Assembly: GCF_023017105.1 (NCBI RefSeq)
Contig: NZ_JALKEV010000019.1
Location: 1 to 64,000 of the forward strand
Reading direction: 5' to 3'
Origin: Halalkalibacter sp. APA_J-10(15)
Lineage (GTDB): Bacteria > Bacillota > Bacilli > Bacillales > Bacillaceae_D
DNA: 64,000 nucleotides
Shown here: piece by piece, positions 17,747-27,101 of the stretch
Layout of the letters: each line of letters begins with the position of its first letter
Position numbering within the stretch: position 1 is the first letter of the stretch
Notes under the pieces: generated by a model
Seen by the model: only the letters and a program-made list of their open reading frames with translations
What the model was told of the DNA's origin: nothing
The model's database searches: none
Translations under genes and position numbers: made by a program

Positions 17747-17863
17747 GTCTGGTGGCGATAGCGAAGAGGTCACACCCGTTCCCATGCCGAACACGGTCGT
17801 TAAGCTCTTCTGCGCCGATGGTAGTTGGGGGCTTCCCCCTGTGAGAGTAGGACGTTGCCAGTC
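17747..17863 (+). rRNA. rrf: 5S ribosomal RNA, stand-alone copy
   Basis: This second complete 117-nt 5S is identical to 11-127 except in helix I, where GTCTGG and CCAGTC replace GTCCGG and CCGGGC. No 16S or 23S sequence precedes it; a promoter at 17695 does. It is followed after 59 bp by initiator tRNA-Met, then thiL. In many Bacillus genomes a full rrn operon with tRNAs occupies this place, so the 17 kb between the two 5S copies looks like an insertion between rrn parts. Confidence 0.95.
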
Positions 17864-17922
17864 TTCTTATTTTAACTCGACGCATGATAGCGTCAAAGCA
17901 TTTCCATATACTATGAAAACGT

Positions 17923-17996
<74 letters not shown>

Positions 17997-18003
17997 TACC
18001 GAA

Positions 18004-18039
18004 AAAAAGCCGAAACGTATATGTTTCGGCTTTTTTTTA
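18004..18039 (+). terminator. terminator of the 5S-tRNA unit
   Basis: AAAAAGCCGAAAC and GTTTCGGCTTTTT are perfect complements around a short loop, and the T run continues. Confidence 0.95.
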
Positions 18040-18141
18040 AGAATTTGAATGTTCATTAAGAAGGATGTAGGCGAACTCGAGGGTGGCGTCTAAGAAAAGC
18101 TGCAATTCCGTTTTTCTAATACCTGAATGAGGAGTGGTATC

Positions 18142-19131
18142 ATGAAGGATGAGTTTGAATTTATTAAATCAATTACTCCACGACAGACTGACCAGCCCTC
18201 CCTTGTTAAAGGCATAGGGGACGATGCAGCTGTTTATCGTGGTTCAGAACAATATGATGAGGTAGTTTGCGTTGATACGATGGTAGAAGGCATACATTTC
18301 CGCCGAGATACATTGACTCCGTTTCAAATAGGAAAGAAAGCCTTAGCCATTAATGTGAGTGATGTAGCAGCGATGGGAGCACAGCCTATTTATTATATCG
18401 TTTCAGTTGCAGCGTCTTCAGACTGGAAGCAAGAGGAGCTAGAAGACGTGTATAAAGGAATGCTTGAGTTAGCTCAAGTATACAAAATGGATTTAATTGG
18501 TGGAGATACGGTATCAACACCTGATACACTTGTCTTAACAGTTACGGTTATTGGGCGAGTTGAACGTAACCGCGCGGTCTATCGACATATGGCTAAGCCG
18601 GGAGATGTTGTGTTCATCACTGGTCATGCCGGTCGGTCAGCAGCCGGTTTAGATTTGTTGTTTGAAAAAGGTGTAAATGGATCATTCTCTTTAGCAGAGC
18701 AAAAGCTCGTAAGGGCGCATCAAGAACCTCAGCCTCACGTAAAGGCTGGTCGGATACTATGTCATGCAGGCTTGCGAGTATCATTAAATGATGTAAGTGA
18801 CGGAGTAGCAAGCGAGGCAAATGAATTAGCTGAAGCGAGCAATGTAAAAATACATATTGACAAGTCTTGTATTCCGATTGATGAAGCGATGTCTAGCTAT
18901 TCACGAGAACAGCAATTAGAGTATATGTTTTTCGGAGGGGAAGATTTTGTTCTAATTGGAACTACTAAGGAAGAGGACTTCAACAAGGTTGAGGAGTTAT
19001 TTAAAGAGGAAGGGCTATTCATAACGAAAATCGGACATGTTCTAACAGGGAAAGGTGTCTATTTGAAAGAAGAAAATCAATTAACGAAGCTTGAAAAAAA
19101 AGGTTACAACCATTTTCAAAAGCGTGGGTGA
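18142..19131 (+). CDS. thiL: thiamine-monophosphate kinase ThiL
   Basis: This 329-residue enzyme phosphorylates thiamine monophosphate to the active pyrophosphate. The N-terminal PurM-like half shows GIGDDAAV (near residue 26), DTMVEGIHF and the metal-binding segment NVSDVAAMGA; the C-terminal half has LNDVSDGVASE and EDFVLIG. The start is ATG 18142 behind GAGGAG; an ATG 15 bases earlier overlaps that site. No TPP riboswitch is visible. It heads the thiL-tsaE-tsaB-rimI-tsaD run known from B. subtilis (ydiA-ydiE). Confidence 0.95.
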   Translation: MKDEFEFIKSITPRQTDQPSLVKGIGDDAAVYRGSEQYDEVVCVDTMVEGIHFRRDTLTPFQIGKKALAINVSDVAAMGAQPIYYIVSVAASSDWKQEELEDVYKGMLELAQVYKMDLIGGDTVSTPDTLVLTVTVIGRVERNRAVYRHMAKPGDVVFITGHAGRSAAGLDLLFEKGVNGSFSLAEQKLVRAHQEPQPHVKAGRILCHAGLRVSLNDVSDGVASEANELAEASNVKIHIDKSCIPIDEAMSSYSREQQLEYMFFGGEDFVLIGTTKEEDFNKVEELFKEEGLFITKIGHVLTGKGVYLKEENQLTKLEKKGYNHFQKRG

Positions 19132-19137
19132 AGTTTA

Positions 19138-19593
19138 ATGGAGACATGGTCAATACGAACGATGGCACCAGAAGAAACGATGGTATTTGCAAAAAAGCTT
19201 GGGGATCTTGTCCAACAAGGTGATGTTATTACACTTGAAGGGGATTTAGGAGCTGGTAAAACGAGCTTTACAAAAGGCCTGGCTAGAGGCTTAGGAGTTA
19301 AAAGAGTGGTCAATAGCCCAACTTTTACGATCATGAAGCAATATAGAGGACGAGTCCCGCTGTATCATATGGATGCATATCGTCTTGAAAATGAATATGA
19401 AGATCTTGGGTTTGAGGAATATTTTTATGGAGATGGTGTGACCGTTATTGAGTGGCCTTCGATGATTATTGCACAATTACCACAAGATCGATTAAAGATC
19501 ACGATTGAATATAAAGATGAAAATGAACGACTTATTACGATCGAAGCAACAGGCTCACGATCGAGTGAGCTAAGTAAGGAGTTAGCGGTATGA
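19138..19593 (+). CDS. tsaE: tRNA threonylcarbamoyladenosine biosynthesis ATPase TsaE
   Basis: This 151-residue ATPase of the t6A37 tRNA modification complex has the Walker A motif EGDLGAGKTSF (near residue 37), NSPTFTI and the YHMDAYRL segment typical of the family. It acts with TsaB and TsaD, both encoded just downstream. It begins 6 bp after thiL, and its stop overlaps the tsaB start (ATGA). Confidence 0.95.
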   Translation: METWSIRTMAPEETMVFAKKLGDLVQQGDVITLEGDLGAGKTSFTKGLARGLGVKRVVNSPTFTIMKQYRGRVPLYHMDAYRLENEYEDLGFEEYFYGDGVTVIEWPSMIIAQLPQDRLKITIEYKDENERLITIEATGSRSSELSKELAV

Positions 19594-20303
19594 CAAAGAT
19601 TTTAGCGATTGATACATCCTCTTATGTGATGGGCGTGGCTGTGACAGAAGATCAATCGATTCGTGGAGAATTGATTACGAATATAAAGAAAAATCACTCA
19701 TTGCGACTTATGCCGGCTATATCTAAATTGATGAAAGACGTAGACATGCAACCTAGTGAGCTTGAGCGAATTGTTGTGGCCAATGGACCTGGATCGTATA
19801 CAGGTGTACGAATTGGTGTGACAACAGCGAAAACACTTGCGTGGTCATTGAAAATACCGATTGTCGGGGTTTCTAGTATTGCTTTAATGGCACAAGCGGG
19901 ACGCTATTTCAATGGAGATATTGTTCCATTAGTTGATGCAAGAAGAGGACAAGTATATACGGGCTTATATTCGTTTGAAAAAGAAGTGATTACGACAGTT
20001 AAAGAGGATCGACTAGTGATGCTAGATAGGTGGCTAGAAGAATTGGCACAGCGAGAAAAGCCCACCTTGATTGTCGGTCAAGATGCAAAGCTTCATCGAG
20101 AAATGATCTGTGCAGCGTTAAGGGATCATGCGTTATTCTCTCCTGCCACGTTAGCGGTTCCGAGGCCTTCCGAATTAGCGTTCATTGGTAGGGATCTAGA
20201 AGTGAGTCAAAATGTACATCAATTCGTTCCTAACTATATTCAGCTAGCTGAAGCAGAGGCAAAATGGTTACAAGCTCAGTCAGAAAAGAGCGATTCAAAA
20301 TGA
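19590..20303 (+). CDS. tsaB: tRNA threonylcarbamoyladenosine biosynthesis protein TsaB
   Basis: This 237-residue inactive paralogue of TsaD forms the TsaB-TsaD heterodimer. It shows ILAIDTSS at the start and the family loop NGPGSYTGVRIGVTTAKTLAWSL near residue 65. It overlaps tsaE by 4 bases and its stop overlaps rimI by 4 bases, so translation is coupled throughout. Confidence 0.95.
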   Translation: MTKILAIDTSSYVMGVAVTEDQSIRGELITNIKKNHSLRLMPAISKLMKDVDMQPSELERIVVANGPGSYTGVRIGVTTAKTLAWSLKIPIVGVSSIALMAQAGRYFNGDIVPLVDARRGQVYTGLYSFEKEVITTVKEDRLVMLDRWLEELAQREKPTLIVGQDAKLHREMICAALRDHALFSPATLAVPRPSELAFIGRDLEVSQNVHQFVPNYIQLAEAEAKWLQAQSEKSDSK

Positions 20304-20776
20304 TTGAACAAGAAGAAAAGGAAGAAAAATATACATTTCGATTTATGACCATTGAGGATATTGATGAGGTTGTGCGTGTAGAACGTAATGCGTTTGCTGC
20401 ACCTTGGGATCCAAGTGTGTTTATGCAAGAGCTTACGTCGAATCAATTTGCTCATTATATTGTATATGAAGAGAATGGACATATTTTTGGTTATTGTGGA
20501 ATGTGGGTGGTTATGGAGGAAGCACAAATTACGAATGTCGGTATTCATTCGAGTCACCGTGGACAAGGGCATGGAGAAAGATTAATGCGCTATGTGCTCG
20601 CCTTTTTACGCCATCTCGGTGTCGTCAAGATTTCCTTGGAAGTAAGAGTGTCCAATGAAGTTGCTCAACATCTATATAAGAAGGTTGGCTTCCGAAAAGG
20701 CGGCATTCGAAAAAAATATTATGCGGATAATCAGGAAGACGCATTAGTCATGTGGGTGGAATTAGATGATGAATGA
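20300..20776 (+). CDS. rimI: ribosomal protein S18-alanine N-acetyltransferase RimI
   Basis: This 158-residue GNAT acetyltransferase has the acetyl-CoA loop around [14 protein letters not shown] (residues about 80-95) and the C-terminal [17 protein letters not shown] typical of RimI, which acetylates the N-terminus of ribosomal protein S18. ATG 20300 overlaps the tsaB stop (ATGA); the in-frame extension upstream lies inside tsaB and is not likely used. Its end overlaps the tsaD start. Confidence 0.92.
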   Translation: MIEQEEKEEKYTFRFMTIEDIDEVVRVERNAFAAPWDPSVFMQELTSNQFAHYIVYEENGHIFGYCGMWVVMEEAQITNVGIHSSHRGQGHGERLMRYVLAFLRHLGVVKISLEVRVSNEVAQHLYKKVGFRKGGIRKKYYADNQEDALVMWVELDDE

Positions 20777-21785
20777 TGAGTTAATATTAGCGATAGAAAC
20801 AAGCTGTGATGAAACTTCTGCTGCTGTCGTACGAAATGGACGTCATGTGCTAAGTAATATCGTGTCTTCTCAGGTGGAAAGCCATAAGAGGTTTGGCGGA
20901 GTCGTTCCTGAGATAGCGTCAAGGCATCATGTCGAACAAATAACGATCATTGTAGAAGAGGCTTTGAATGAGGCTGATGTATCATTTGCTGACTTAGATG
21001 CAGTAGCAGTAACGGAAGGTCCAGGTTTAGTAGGGGCATTACTAATTGGTGTGCATGCAGCGAAAGCAATAGCCTTTGCTTACGATCTGCCTTTAATTGG
21101 TGTCCATCATATTGCTGGACATATTTATGCGAATCAATTAATCATGGAGTCTTTTCATTTTCCTGCAATCGCACTTGTCGTTTCAGGTGGACATACTGAG
21201 CTTGTTTTTTTAAAGGAGCACGGAGCGTTTGAGGTTATTGGAGAAACACGGGATGACGCTGTAGGTGAAGCATATGATAAAGTAGCTCGTACCATTGGAT
21301 TACCTTACCCTGGTGGACCGCATATCGACCGGTTAGCAGCGGAAGGTGAGCCAACCATTTCCTTACCACGTGCGTGGTTAGAGCCTGATTCTTATGATTT
21401 TAGTTTTAGCGGTTTAAAATCAGCGGTCATTAATACGGTTCACAATTATAAGCAACGTAATGAACAGCTTCCAATTAACGATTTAGCAGCAAGCTTTCAG
21501 GCTAGTGTGATTGACGTATTAGTTCAGAAGACAAAGAGAGCGGCGAGTGAGTATGGAGTGAAGCAAATCGTATTAGCAGGTGGAGTTGCTGCTAATAAAG
21601 GCTTAAGAACAGCGTTGAAAGATTCGTTTGCTGAATGGGATGTAGAAGTTAGCATTCCTCCATTACATCTATGTACAGATAATGCAGCGATGATTGGGGC
21701 CGCTGCAAGCTTAAAGCTACGAACAAAGCAATTTTCAGGATATGATTTGAATGGAAACCCAGCTATTGATTTAGAGCAATGGTAA
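20766..21785 (+). CDS. tsaD: tRNA N6-threonylcarbamoyltransferase TsaD
   Basis: This 339-residue ASKHA-fold metalloenzyme transfers the threonylcarbamoyl group to A37 of ANN-decoding tRNAs. [14 protein letters not shown] opens the protein, the metal ligands lie in [12 protein letters not shown] (near residue 112), and SGGHTELV and GPHIDRLA follow. It is the B. subtilis Gcp (YdiE) orthologue. It overlaps rimI and ends the operon. A terminator and a DnaA-box cluster follow. Confidence 0.96.
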   Translation: MMNDELILAIETSCDETSAAVVRNGRHVLSNIVSSQVESHKRFGGVVPEIASRHHVEQITIIVEEALNEADVSFADLDAVAVTEGPGLVGALLIGVHAAKAIAFAYDLPLIGVHHIAGHIYANQLIMESFHFPAIALVVSGGHTELVFLKEHGAFEVIGETRDDAVGEAYDKVARTIGLPYPGGPHIDRLAAEGEPTISLPRAWLEPDSYDFSFSGLKSAVINTVHNYKQRNEQLPINDLAASFQASVIDVLVQKTKRAASEYGVKQIVLAGGVAANKGLRTALKDSFAEWDVEVSIPPLHLCTDNAAMIGAAASLKLRTKQFSGYDLNGNPAIDLEQW

Positions 21786-21805
21786 CGATAGATCGTCGTA
21801 TAAGA

Positions 21806-21846
21806 AAACACTTATTGGAGAATATACTCCTAATAAGTGTTTTTTT
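21806..21846 (+). terminator. terminator of the thiL-tsaD operon
   Basis: AACACTTATT and AATAAGTGTT pair, with an inner GGAG/CTCC stem and one bulged base, followed by six T. Confidence 0.9.
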
Positions 21847-21864
21847 GTATTTATAAGGGATAAC

Positions 21865-22049
21865 TTACCCACATAGATTGTGGATAGTGTGGAAAAGGGT
21901 GAAAAAGCTTCATTTAATCACTTTTTGATTGTGGCTAACCCTTTGTGGGTAAAAATGTGGATAATGTGTATAAGTTATTTCAATCAAGCTTTTATACGGT
22001 TTTTCCTGTGTATAAACCTGTGTGTAGTGTGGATATATCGAGTGTATAA
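21865..22049. promoter_or_regulatory. DnaA-box cluster downstream of tsaD
   Basis: Within 185 bp there are three perfect matches to the DnaA box TGTGNATAA (21956-21964, 21965-21973, 22007-22015). At least seven one-mismatch sites accompany them: 21865-21873 (minus strand, TGTGGGTAA type), 21879-21887, 21888-21896, 21930-21938, 21944-21952, 22028-22036 and 22041-22049. Another perfect box, TTATCCACA, lies inside the next gene at 22705-22713. B. subtilis has a known DnaA-binding cluster beside gcp (tsaD) that titrates DnaA and restrains initiation, so the position agrees with an established role. There is no dnaA or dnaN here, so it is not the origin. Confidence 0.8.
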
Positions 22050-22065
22050 GTAGAGGTTGGTGAAT

Positions 22066-24240
22066 ATGTGGAAAAAAGTGATCATTTTATTTTTATTAAC
22101 GTTTTTAAGTGTCCAGCCACTAACAGGTTATTCACATTCTACTGATGATTCTCTTGACGTTGTCGTCATTGTTGTGCCAGCACTCTCTTTTTTGGAAACA
22201 CCATTGTTGTTTCAAAGTGAGAATTCTATTTGGAAAGATGCTGCATTTGCAGCAATGAATGTTCGACCAGATGGCCCGTACTCGTATTTAAATAATATGG
22301 TGACAATTGGGTCAGGGGGAAAAGCTGTAGGGGTTCAAGAGTGGAATAGTTACGAAGATCGTGAATACATAAACGGAATTAGAAGTCGTGATTGGATGGA
22401 ACAGCTAACAGGGAAGGTATGCTCTGATTGTATCATTCAGCCATTATTTCATCGTCTTGTAGACAAAAATAAACAAACAACTTATAAAGCCGTACCTGGA
22501 CGGTTTGGACAGTTGTTAATTAACAATCAAATCGGTCATCGAGTTTATGGTCATAGTGATACAAATGATGAAAAGATTCGTTATGCGTCATTGCTAACGA
22601 TGAATGAAGAGGGATATACAGAAGGGGACATATTACTCGCGATTAAGGATGATCAGCAATTCCCTTATAGTATGAAGATGGATAGAAAGTTCCTTATCGA
22701 TAGGTTATCCACAACAAATGCACAGCGTACATTTTCTGTGATTGAATGGGGAGATTTTCATCGGCTTTTTTCTTTGAAGCCTTTTATGGAGAAAGAGCAT
22801 TTCAACAATCAGTTGTCTATTTTGCTACACGAATTAACTCTGTTTGTTGAACAAATAACAGCGGAGAGTGATGTTTGGCTGATTGCTCCAATGATGCACC
22901 AAGAAGCATATGAATTGAGATATCAGTTAGCACCAGTGTTTTACTGGTCATCTGATCATGCTGGAGGTACATTAACGTCACAGACAACGAGACGTCATGG
23001 CCTCGTATCAAGTATCGATTTCATTCCAACTTGGCTGAAATCATTTGAGGTGGACGTTGATTCTTATTGGACAGGTCAACCTATGCAAGTGGTCGATCCA
23101 TCTGTCCATGCTAAAACGATTCATGATCGTGTCGATGATATGGTGCTCATCTATAAAATGAGAGCATCGGTCGTCTCGTTCTACGTCACAGTTTTAGTTA
23201 TTTCGTTACTCATAGCTGCCCTTTTTGGTTGGTTTAATCCCCATCAGCGACCTGTTTGGAGAAAATGGAACCGAATTTGTTTGCTGGCAGCTTTAATGTC
23301 ACCATTTTGGTTTTTATCGCTTGCACCATTAGTTGGTTCGATCGGAATCATTGGTTTTGTTTTTGGATTAATTATAGCAACGTTTCTATCTGGCTTTTTC
23401 TTCGAACGGTTTGACCGTTACCCAATCGCAATCATCGGTGGTTTAACAGCAGTCGTCATTACGCTTGATCTTTTTGCAGGCTCATGGTTCATGCAGCGAT
23501 CATTTTTAGGATATGATCCGATCATTGGTGCTAGATATTATGGAATTGGCAATGAATTTGTAGGTGTTTATATGATTGCGATTCTAATGATGATTAGCCC
23601 CTTTATGTATAAGAAGGGACTCCTTTCAACCGTTAGTCTTGGGCTACTGTCGTTATTTGTATTTATCGTATTAGGTAAAAGTTCACTTGGAACGAATGCT
23701 GGAGCTGCTCTAGCTTCGGCAGTAGTATTTGGGTTTCTATTTGTTAAATGGCTTCATCTTCGTATAAGGAAAAAATCACTCATTCTTATTATGTTGTTTG
23801 CTGTTTTGTTGATGCTCGGTTTGTTTAGTTTACAGTTCGGCGAACAGACCCACATAGGTATGGCCTATGAACGTCTTATCGCTGGTGATGTGACCTATAT
23901 TACTGATACGGTCATACGGAAGTTAAAAATGAACGTTAAGTTAATTCGACATTCTAATTGGACACAGCTATTTGTAACGAGCTATGCTCTTGTGGCTATT
24001 ATTTTATGGAAAGAGAGAATACAGCTACGAGACAAAAGGAAGCAGCTCTTTCTGCAATCGGGTGTGGTAGCATCCTTTGCATTGTGTGTCTTTAATGATT
24101 CAGGTGTAGTAGCAGCAGCTATTTCGATGTTCTCTGTTGTTTCAACTCATTATTATTGGTTGGCTAAATGTAAAGAGCGAAAGGAGGTAGGTACATTTCA
24201 ATCGGCTAAATCGACTTTGCCTATTGAGGATAAAACTTGA
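22066..24240 (+). CDS. multi-pass membrane protein with an N-terminal alkaline-phosphatase-like extracellular domain
   Basis: I do not recognise a named gene. The 724-residue product has a signal-like segment (residues 1-22) and an extracellular region to about residue 370 that opens DVVVIVVPALSFLE, resembling the metal-site strand of alkaline-phosphatase-superfamily proteins. A membrane domain of roughly ten segments follows, containing YYGIGNEFVGVYM near residue 490, a motif shared by uncharacterised membrane proteins of Firmicutes and Actinobacteria. Catalytic Ser/Thr and metal residues are not clearly complete, so activity is doubtful. The start ATG 22066 follows AGAGGTTGGTG; GTG 22057 is an alternative. 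It sits between tsaD and the ABC-F gene, where B. subtilis has no equivalent, and the DnaA boxes overlap its promoter region. Confidence 0.7.
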   Translation: MWKKVIILFLLTFLSVQPLTGYSHSTDDSLDVVVIVVPALSFLETPLLFQSENSIWKDAAFAAMNVRPDGPYSYLNNMVTIGSGGKAVGVQEWNSYEDREYINGIRSRDWMEQLTGKVCSDCIIQPLFHRLVDKNKQTTYKAVPGRFGQLLINNQIGHRVYGHSDTNDEKIRYASLLTMNEEGYTEGDILLAIKDDQQFPYSMKMDRKFLIDRLSTTNAQRTFSVIEWGDFHRLFSLKPFMEKEHFNNQLSILLHELTLFVEQITAESDVWLIAPMMHQEAYELRYQLAPVFYWSSDHAGGTLTSQTTRRHGLVSSIDFIPTWLKSFEVDVDSYWTGQPMQVVDPSVHAKTIHDRVDDMVLIYKMRASVVSFYVTVLVISLLIAALFGWFNPHQRPVWRKWNRICLLAALMSPFWFLSLAPLVGSIGIIGFVFGLIIATFLSGFFFERFDRYPIAIIGGLTAVVITLDLFAGSWFMQRSFLGYDPIIGARYYGIGNEFVGVYMIAILMMISPFMYKKGLLSTVSLGLLSLFVFIVLGKSSLGTNAGAALASAVVFGFLFVKWLHLRIRKKSLILIMLFAVLLMLGLFSLQFGEQTHIGMAYERLIAGDVTYITDTVIRKLKMNVKLIRHSNWTQLFVTSYALVAIILWKERIQLRDKRKQLFLQSGVVASFALCVFNDSGVVAAAISMFSVVSTHYYWLAKCKERKEVGTFQSAKSTLPIEDKT

Positions 24241-24279
24241 GAGGTGGGGGTTAAGAGTCTTGATGGAAATGGTTCACAC

Positions 24280-24324
24280 GTTGCATGCCTGATACGGGTT
24301 GGTTCGGCGTATCAGGTATGCAAC
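24280..24324. terminator. long hairpin between convergent genes
   Basis: The arms 24280-24296 and 24308-24324 (GTTGCATGCCTGATACG with its near-perfect complement) form a 17-bp stem with one G-T pair. It lies between the membrane protein gene and the ABC-F gene, which converge. No T run follows on the plus strand. Confidence 0.6.
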
Positions 24325-24334
24325 AGCTACAAAT

Positions 24335-26263
24335 TTACGAATCTTGAAGCTGCTCCCATTCGTCCATGAGTTTCTCTAGCTCTTCATTTCCTTGATCGAT
24401 TTGTTCTTGAATGTGTTGAGCCTTCTCATGATCGGTATACACATCTGGATCACACAATGCCTCTTCATGATCTGCTAATGATTGTTCAATTGCTTCAATT
24501 TGCTCTTCAATATCAGCAATGCGACGATTTCGTTGGCGTTCTAGCTTCTTCTTTTCTTTGTCAATTTCATAGGATTGTTTATCATTTTGAACGTTTGTCG
24601 GTACATCTGTGACTTGATCTTGCTGTTTCAAGAGCTCTCGTTGTTTCGTTTCTTCCTTCTTCTCAACATAATAATCATAATCACCGAGGTAATCAGTTAT
24701 TTGACCTTGGTCTAGCTCGACCATCCGAGTAGCAAGTCGATTAAGAAAGTAGCGATCATGTGAAACGAATAAAAGCGTTCCTGGATAATCGATAAGGGCA
24801 TTTTCAAGCACTTCCTTAGCGTCGAGGTCGAGATGGTTCGTTGGCTCATCCAGAATGAGGAAGTTTGCCTTTTGCATCATGAGCTTTGCTAATGCTAATC
24901 TAGCTTTTTCTCCACCACTCAACGTTGAGACCGGCTTCAGAACATCATCGCCACTAAATAAGAAGTTACCTAAAACAGTCCGTATTTCCTTCTCAGGAAG
25001 AAGGTGATGCTCGTCCCATAGTTCATGCAGAACAAGCTTATTGGACTTTAAATTGGCTTGCTCTTGGTCGTAATAGCCCGCTCGAACATTGCTTCCAAGA
25101 TGTATCGTTCCTTGCTCTGTTGGCAGCTTGTTCATAATCGCCTTTAATAATGTCGACTTTCCAGCGCCGTTCGGTCCAATTAACGCGACGCTCTCTCCAC
25201 GGTTGATGGCAAGGTTCAATTGACTGAAAATCGTGCTTTCATCGTATGAAATATGCAATTGGTTAACTCGAAGTACTTCATTCCCACTTTGACGTTCGAT
25301 ATTAAAGGAAAAAGAAGCTGACTTCTCTGAACCAGCTGGCCGATCAAGCTTGTCCATACGCTGTAGCTGTTTTCTTCTGCTTTGCGCTCTCTTTGTTGTT
25401 GAGGCACGAGCGATATTACGTTGAATAAATTCCTCTAGCTTGGAAATCTCACCTTGCTGCTTTTCGAATTGCTTCAGCTCTAGCTCGTATTGTTTAGCTT
25501 TTTCATCTAAATAGGCACTATAGTTTCCGGTGTATTTCTTTGTTAACGTCCTTGAAATTTCAACGACCTGAGTAACGATTCGGTCTAGGAAATACCGATC
25601 GTGGGAAACGATTAGAATAGCCCCTTTATAGCCTGCTAAATAATGTTCTAACCATGTGAGTGTTTCAATATCTAGATGGTTCGTTGGCTCATCTAAAATG
25701 AGGAGATCAGGCTTCGTTAATAGTAGTTTTGCTAGAGCTAATCTTGTTTTTTGTCCACCGGATAAATTCGAAATTTTTGTTGCGTAATCGAAGTCGGCAA
25801 AGTTCATGCCTGCTAGTACACTGCGAATATCAGCTTCGTATTGAAAGCCACCTTGGTCTTTAAATTGAAGCTGTTTTTCATCGTAATCTTTAAGGAGTTT
25901 CTCGTATTTTGTGTTATTGGCTAGTATGGATGGATTGGCCATTTGTTCTTCCATTGACCTTATATGGCGCTCCATTTCTTGTAATGGTTCAAAAACCGCA
26001 AGCATTTCATCCCAAATAGACAGGTTTGATTCTAAGCCAGTATCCTGAGCCAAATAACCAATATCAATTCCTTTTGGCATCATTAAATCGCCACTGTCAT
26101 AAGAAAGCTGTCCGGCTATAATTTTTAGTAACGTTGATTTACCCGCACCATTACGTCCGACAAGCCCAACGCGGTCACCAGTTTGAATTTCTAGCTTTAT
26201 AGATGATAAAATCGGTTCAACGCCGAATGATTTTGAAAGGTTGTTACATTGTAAAATGATCAT
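24335..26263 (-). CDS. ABC-F family ATP-binding protein (YdiF-like)
   Basis: This 642-residue protein has two ABC domains in tandem and no membrane domain. Walker A motifs are GRNGAGKST (near residue 36) and GPNGAGKST (near 363), and signatures are LSGGQKTRLALA and LSGGEKARLALA. Both Walker B motifs read LLILDEPTNHLD or similar. A charged inter-domain linker (near 240-310) and a long charged C-terminal coiled coil (about 545-642) match ABC-F proteins that act on the ribosome. Length and location equal B. subtilis YdiF. A housekeeping translation role is more likely than antibiotic resistance, but resistance cannot be excluded. Confidence 0.92.
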   Translation of the reverse strand: MIILQCNNLSKSFGVEPILSSIKLEIQTGDRVGLVGRNGAGKSTLLKIIAGQLSYDSGDLMMPKGIDIGYLAQDTGLESNLSIWDEMLAVFEPLQEMERHIRSMEEQMANPSILANNTKYEKLLKDYDEKQLQFKDQGGFQYEADIRSVLAGMNFADFDYATKISNLSGGQKTRLALAKLLLTKPDLLILDEPTNHLDIETLTWLEHYLAGYKGAILIVSHDRYFLDRIVTQVVEISRTLTKKYTGNYSAYLDEKAKQYELELKQFEKQQGEISKLEEFIQRNIARASTTKRAQSRRKQLQRMDKLDRPAGSEKSASFSFNIERQSGNEVLRVNQLHISYDESTIFSQLNLAINRGESVALIGPNGAGKSTLLKAIMNKLPTEQGTIHLGSNVRAGYYDQEQANLKSNKLVLHELWDEHHLLPEKEIRTVLGNFLFSGDDVLKPVSTLSGGEKARLALAKLMMQKANFLILDEPTNHLDLDAKEVLENALIDYPGTLLFVSHDRYFLNRLATRMVELDQGQITDYLGDYDYYVEKKEETKQRELLKQQDQVTDVPTNVQNDKQSYEIDKEKKKLERQRNRRIADIEEQIEAIEQSLADHEEALCDPDVYTDHEKAQHIQEQIDQGNEELEKLMDEWEQLQDS

Positions 26264-26366
26264 TTGGATATTCCTTCTCTCATCTCATCATAGTTACTTG
26301 TTCTCTCACTTTTAGTGTAACGTAGAATGCATCTTTCAACAACTTGTTGAACAACGAAGTAAACGA

Positions 26367-26396
26367 ATGACAAGTAATTGTGAATTAGTGTACAAT
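26367..26396 (+). promoter_or_regulatory. rex promoter with an overlapping Rex-like operator
   Basis: ATGACA (26367-26372) and TACAAT (26391-26396) are 18 bases apart. TTGTGAATTAGTGTACAA (26378-26395) overlaps the -10 element and matches the Rex consensus TTGTGAAWWWWTTCACAA with three deviations. This suggests that Rex represses its own gene when NADH is low. Confidence 0.5.
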
Positions 26397-26441
26397 AGCT
26401 AAGAAATGATTAGTTAAATTTAGAGAAGGGGGAGGCATTGA

Positions 26442-27077
26442 ATGAATACGGATCATACAAAAATTCCACAAGCAACAGCTAAACGTCTCCCACTTTATTA
26501 CCGCTTTCTTGAGAATTTACAAGCTTCGGGGAAGCAGCGAGTGTCGTCTACGGAATTAAGTGAAGCTGTGAAAGTAGACTCTGCAACCATTCGTCGGGAC
26601 TTTTCTTATTTCGGTGCTCTTGGAAAAAAGGGATATGGATACAATGTAAACTATTTGTTGTCCTTTTTCCGAAAAACGTTAGATCAGGACGAATTAACGA
26701 AGGTCATTTTAGTAGGAGTCGGAAACCTTGGTACGGCTTTTTTGCAATATAACTTCTCTAAGAATAATAATACACAAATTGTGATGGCCTATGATGTGGA
26801 TAAATCGAAAATTGGCACAGAGGTAGGCGGTGTTACGATACGCCATTTCGATGATATGAAGCATATAGATCCAAATGAAGTATCGGTTGCCATTTTAACG
26901 GTTCCGGTTGCAGTAGCGCAAAGAATCGCTGATGAGCTTGTTGAGATTGGCATTAAGGGAATTTTAAATTTTACTCCAGCGCGATTGGATGTGCCAGACA
27001 CGGTACGAGTGCACCACATTGATCTTTCTGTAGAATTACAAGCATTGGTTTATTTTTTGAAGCATTATCCTGTATAA
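26442..27077 (+). CDS. rex: redox-sensing transcriptional repressor Rex
   Basis: This 211-residue repressor has an N-terminal winged helix ([28 protein letters not shown]) and an NAD(H)-binding Rossmann domain ([14 protein letters not shown], near residue 90) with a C-terminal swapped helix. Rex releases DNA when NADH rises and controls fermentation and respiration genes. It lies where B. subtilis has rex (ydiH), before tatA and tatC. Candidate operators are seen before this gene and before the DoxX gene at 28735. Confidence 0.96.
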   Translation: MNTDHTKIPQATAKRLPLYYRFLENLQASGKQRVSSTELSEAVKVDSATIRRDFSYFGALGKKGYGYNVNYLLSFFRKTLDQDELTKVILVGVGNLGTAFLQYNFSKNNNTQIVMAYDVDKSKIGTEVGGVTIRHFDDMKHIDPNEVSVAILTVPVAVAQRIADELVEIGIKGILNFTPARLDVPDTVRVHHIDLSVELQALVYFLKHYPV

Positions 27078-27101
27078 TAGGATGGACAAGGAGGTGTACC
27101 T

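Noticed and set aside
21865-22049. Replication origin
   Set aside because: DnaA boxes are dense, but there is no dnaA, dnaN, rpmH or AT-rich unwinding element. The neighbour tsaD points to a regulatory cluster instead.
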